NCBI RefSeq assembly: GCF_041146795.1
Contig: NC_135174.1
Location: forward strand, 22,654,878-22,718,877
DNA: 64,000 bases
Direction: 5' to 3'
Source of the DNA: Maylandia zebra
Lineage: Eukaryota; Chordata; Actinopteri; Cichliformes; Cichlidae
Shown here: positions 61,307 to 64,000 of the stretch, in pieces
How the letters are laid out: every line of letters starts with the position of its first letter
How positions within the stretch are numbered: the first letter of the stretch is position 1
Position numbers and translations under genes: made by a program
The notes under the pieces: model-generated
Database searches by the model: none
What the model saw: only the letters and a program-made list of their open reading frames with translations
Told to the model about the DNA's origin: nothing

Positions 61307-64000
61307 GTAGTAGTAGTAGTAGTAGTAACAATAATTATATTGCTGCATGAGGAGTTGGCTTGGAGGCAGCTTGGACTTCAGCAGAAACTGTCTATTTACC
61401 AGCAAAGGATAACTGCTGAGGCATTAGCTGCTATGAGTTAACATTAGCTAACCTGCCTGTTGAGCTTGACATGTGTCTGCCTCAATAAACACTATGTTCA
61501 AATTCTTTATTTACAGAGAGAAATTGACCAGACCTTAATTACTTACATTTGGGTTGATTTGGTGAGTTTTCTCTTAAATATAACATAGGTATATATGGTT
61601 TTCTCTGTATTGTTAAAATTCTATACTACTATTACTATACTATTTTTTTTTTCTTCAATTATTTTATTTGTTTTTCATCATCTCATCTCTTTGCCTTTTT
61701 GTACCCTTGAGTGTAGGCTTGGCTCAATGAGTACATTAAATGGAAACGAGATGATTTCTGTGGAATTGAATATATAACAATTCCTACTTCATATCTGTGG
61801 ATACCAGATATAACTATTGAAGAGATGTAAGTTTGACATATGCAATATGCCCATAAACTCACTCACATATAGTCATTTTATAATCATATTTATAAATATA
61901 TGCTACTGTAAAAACCATAGGGTGACAGAAAATGTTTTCCTTATTGTAATTCATGAAATAATTTACAAATTGAAGAAGGAAAAATAGCAAAGACATGGTT
62001 AGAAATAACCATTTTTACTTAAAATAACTTTATTCAAACAGAGTCAGAGGATGTGAGCAATTATCAGCTGTCTGTTGAATTTATAGGTAATTCATCTCAA
62101 GCTGTTTTGAAGCACCTTTCACAAGTTGGATTGGTTTAATAGGCAGTTCACACACTATATTGCCAAAAGTATTAATATCATCCAAATCACTGAACTCAGT
62201 TGATCCAATAACTTCCATTGCCATGTGTGTAAAAATAAATAAATAAATGAAGCAACTAAACAAGCAGACTGTTTCTAATCTGCTCTGATGAACTCGGTGA
62301 ATTTCACCATGGTACCATAATAGGATGCCACTTGTTCAACAAGTCCAAATGAAACTTGCTTGCTACTAATTAATCCCCAGTCAACTGTATTATAACAAAG
62401 TAGGAACGACTGTAACTAAAATCACATAGGGAGGGGAGGTAAGCAGATGCTGAGGCACGTAGTGCGCAGATGTCACAACCTTTTATGCACATTAAATTGC
62501 TACAGACCTCCATACTTCATGTGGCCTTCAGCAAAGCTCAACAACAGAGCTTTCCAGTTGCTGCTTCCAGCTCAGCACAAACACAGGCAGCTCTCCTGTC
62601 GGGTCCCGGCATCCTTTCGAAATGGGAAAGGTATGACCAGGTGATGGAGAATAGCTGTGTGCATCAGCCTCCTCTGACACCACACCCCGAACCCACCCCT
62701 CTTTTGAACTTAAAAAAAAAAAAATAATAAATAAATAAATAAATATATATATATATATATTTATTTATTTTTTTCAACAAAATCTATTACAATTGGATTT
62801 TAAATCATATTGGATCATATAATGAAAGACTATTCAGCATACAGAAGCAATGACAAAATATAACACATCTGTCTCTACTGCAATAGATCCAAAGACTGGT
62901 TGGAGGATGTGTTTGTGTCAGAAAGGGGGGGATTTTCTTGTAAAATAAAGAAGGGCCTAGCAAAAACTAAGTTTGGGAACCACTGGCCTAGTCAATGGTA
63001 TCTCTTCACCTCTAGTACTAGCAGGTTTTACTAAGATAAAATAAGATATAGCTGCAGACATAATAAATAGTCATTTATAGCATGATGCAAACTGTTTTCC
63101 ATAGTATGATAATACATTGTTTTCATTACAAACATATTCTTTTATACAGGACAGAAAAAGACAAAGCGTCTCCGAGTCCATATCTCAGCATATATCACAA
63201 TGGTCGGGTTGAGTTCAGGAATGACCAGGTGGTGCTAAGCACCTGCAAGATGCATGTTTACAAATTTCCTTTTGACACCCAGAGCTGCAACCTCTCCTTC
63301 AAGTCTATCTTTCACGATGGTGAGTCCATAACAGTTTCTGTTTACATGTCCTTTGTATGGTCTTAAAAGCACAACATTAGATATTTTAACATATACTGCC
63401 CGGCCAAAAGGAGGGGCTCTAATTTTCTGTTTCTGCTTTGATGATGTCATGCATAATTTCAGGAAGGTTATCCAATGCCAAAAAACTAATTTTCATCCAA
63501 ATTTGCACATATTTTGGGCCAACATCTTATTTTGATGATGTTAGAATTGGACAACTGTGTGAAAAGGAATTGGGAATTTCCAAAGAGTCACATGAAACCC
63601 TGGAGCTGCTATAGAGAGCCGTACACGTAAGCTGGATCCAGTTCTGTTTAATATTAGTTTTATCTTGTTAAAAACTCCCATTAGAAAGATTGGATGTTGC
63701 AAGTAAGCAATAAAATTTGAAATAGGCATTATACAAATGCTGGGATTTAATCAATATTCCACACAACAACTAAACAGAATGAGCATGTTTTTATAACATT
63801 TTAACTTTTAACTTTAGTGATATTACTGTTTTTCTTGTAGTTGAATTAGCTGATCTGCAGTTTTTTACTGAGTTTGGATAAGAACTTTAAAGTCAGGTTA
63901 AGTGTCTGAGGTAGTGATGTGTCGGTCGCGAACGAAATGGCTCTTAGAGCCGGCTCCTTATCGCAAGCCGTGTTTTTTGGTTTTTTTTTTTTTCCCTTCT
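56383..64000 (+). CDS. Gene 3: 5-HT3-receptor-like channel, partial
   Basis: Exons in the window: 56383-56419, 59852-59920, 60677-60840, 61517-61561, 61717-61826, 63150-63319. They give 198 complete codons and end in phase 1. Exon 7 and the transmembrane half must lie to the right of the window, since nothing between 63320 and 64000 resembles exon 7. Seen: signal peptide MIAGFFFLLIIT, the SRPIINN segment shared with gene 2, YIWVDL loop D, WIPD loop A, and the Cys-loop C174-C188 with FPFD. Loop B has Ile195 in place of the aromatic. Exon 2 is one codon longer than in genes 1 and 2 (69 bases). Whether the gene is intact cannot be judged from the window. Confidence 0.88.
56480..57900 (-). pseudogene. 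ZBED1-like hAT transposase relic in gene 3 intron 1
   Basis: On the minus strand the dimerisation region is clear at 57055-56860: VPCKRLFSLAGHTVTKRRA followed by LSSENVNMLVCLSNWL. Upstream pieces at 57530-57330 (TELLGGETCVSC, then LPAFCHLHDTMEV) and 57840-57650 (FHTVELDMVSRLLKQQEAVF) are in the expected order. Frame breaks show it is dead. A possible terminus, agggttgggactc, lies at about 56490. Confidence 0.75.
58221..58272 (+). repeat. (GT)n(GC)n microsatellite
   Basis: About 44 bases of GT followed by a short GC run, in gene 3 intron 1. Confidence 0.95.
58440..58870. mobile_element. Inverted-repeat element in gene 3 intron 1
   Basis: The 31-base segments at 58512-58542 and 58801-58831 are reverse complements with about six mismatches (cagtaatctatgtgaat on the left). 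A smaller palindrome (aaattttgagtta with taactcaaaattt) lies at 58465-58495. The boundaries and family are unknown. Confidence 0.45.
61259..61327 (+). repeat. (ATT)n(AGT)n microsatellite
   Basis: A perfect ATT run changes to AGT within gene 3 intron 3. The leucine/valine-rich frame crossing it is an artefact. Confidence 0.95.
62150..62560 (+). pseudogene. Tc1-like element 5' fragment in gene 3 intron 5
   Basis: It begins cactatattgccaaaagtat, the start of a common fish Tc1 element. The transposase N-terminal region follows (ATAGGATGCCACTTGTTCAA, then cagtcaactgtattataac and gatgctgaggcac phrases). The remainder is missing. The sequence switches near 62560 to another repeat ending gtttgggaaccactgg at about 62985. 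Confidence 0.65.
63912..64000 (+). mobile_element. Start of a hAT-like element, cut by window edge
   Basis: It begins tagtgatgtgtcggtcgcga, matching in inverted form the element end at 29397. The element continues beyond the window. Confidence 0.55.

Noticed and set aside
63320-64000. Search for gene 3 exon 7 at the right edge
   Set aside because: No acceptor followed by an EWxxDxMxTQYEW-like frame was found. The intron must extend past the window.

Overview
The window is vertebrate nuclear DNA, most likely from a percomorph teleost and probably a cichlid-type fish. The evidence is small exons with GT/AG introns, dense fish-type transposon debris (hAT, Tc1/mariner, LINE, Ty3/gypsy, SINE-like repeats) and long CA/GT microsatellites. 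No bacterial-type operon, tRNA, rRNA or CRISPR array was seen. The species assignment is an inference from repeat families recalled from fish genomes.

The real gene content is a head-to-tail tandem array on the + strand of three paralogous Cys-loop ligand-gated ion channel genes, closest in layout to the 5-HT3 (serotonin type 3) receptor family. Gene 1 (4302-18169, 11 exons, 476 aa) and gene 2 (34112-40024, 11 exons, 465 aa) are complete with matching exon phases. Gene 3 (56383 onward) shows exons 1-6 and runs off the right edge. All three share a signal peptide exon, a Cys-loop with FPFD and a WxPD motif. Genes 1 and 2 also show the M1-M2 pore with the GEK selectivity signature, M3, an amphipathic MA helix and M4. 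The loop B tryptophan that contacts serotonin in 5-HT3A is isoleucine in all three, so the ligand is uncertain.

The array also holds dead copies. An orphan exon 7 lies at 47921-48080, a decayed 5' piece resembling gene 1 promoter and intron 1 lies at about 25400-26230, and upstream block copies lie at 60-930, 2850-3320 and 48095-48925. Gene 1 carries two copies of exon 2 (6872-6937 and 10904-10969), each with intact splice sites and preceded by the same interspersed repeat.

Layout: 0-4.2 kb duplicated upstream blocks and Tc1 relics; 4.3-18.2 kb gene 1 with gypsy, LINE, foldback and miniature elements in its introns; 18.2-34 kb intergenic, with a Tc1 relic split by a hAT element and the decayed receptor copy; 34.1-40 kb gene 2; 40-56.3 kb intergenic, with several nested hAT elements carrying transposase fragments, the orphan exon 7 and a SINE; 56.4-64 kb gene 3 with a hAT relic in intron 1.

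Four hAT-type insertions have exact boundaries and perfect 8-bp target duplications, including one only 48 bp long. All exon boundaries were worked out by eye from frame, splice consensus and paralogue comparison. No alignment or transcript evidence was available.
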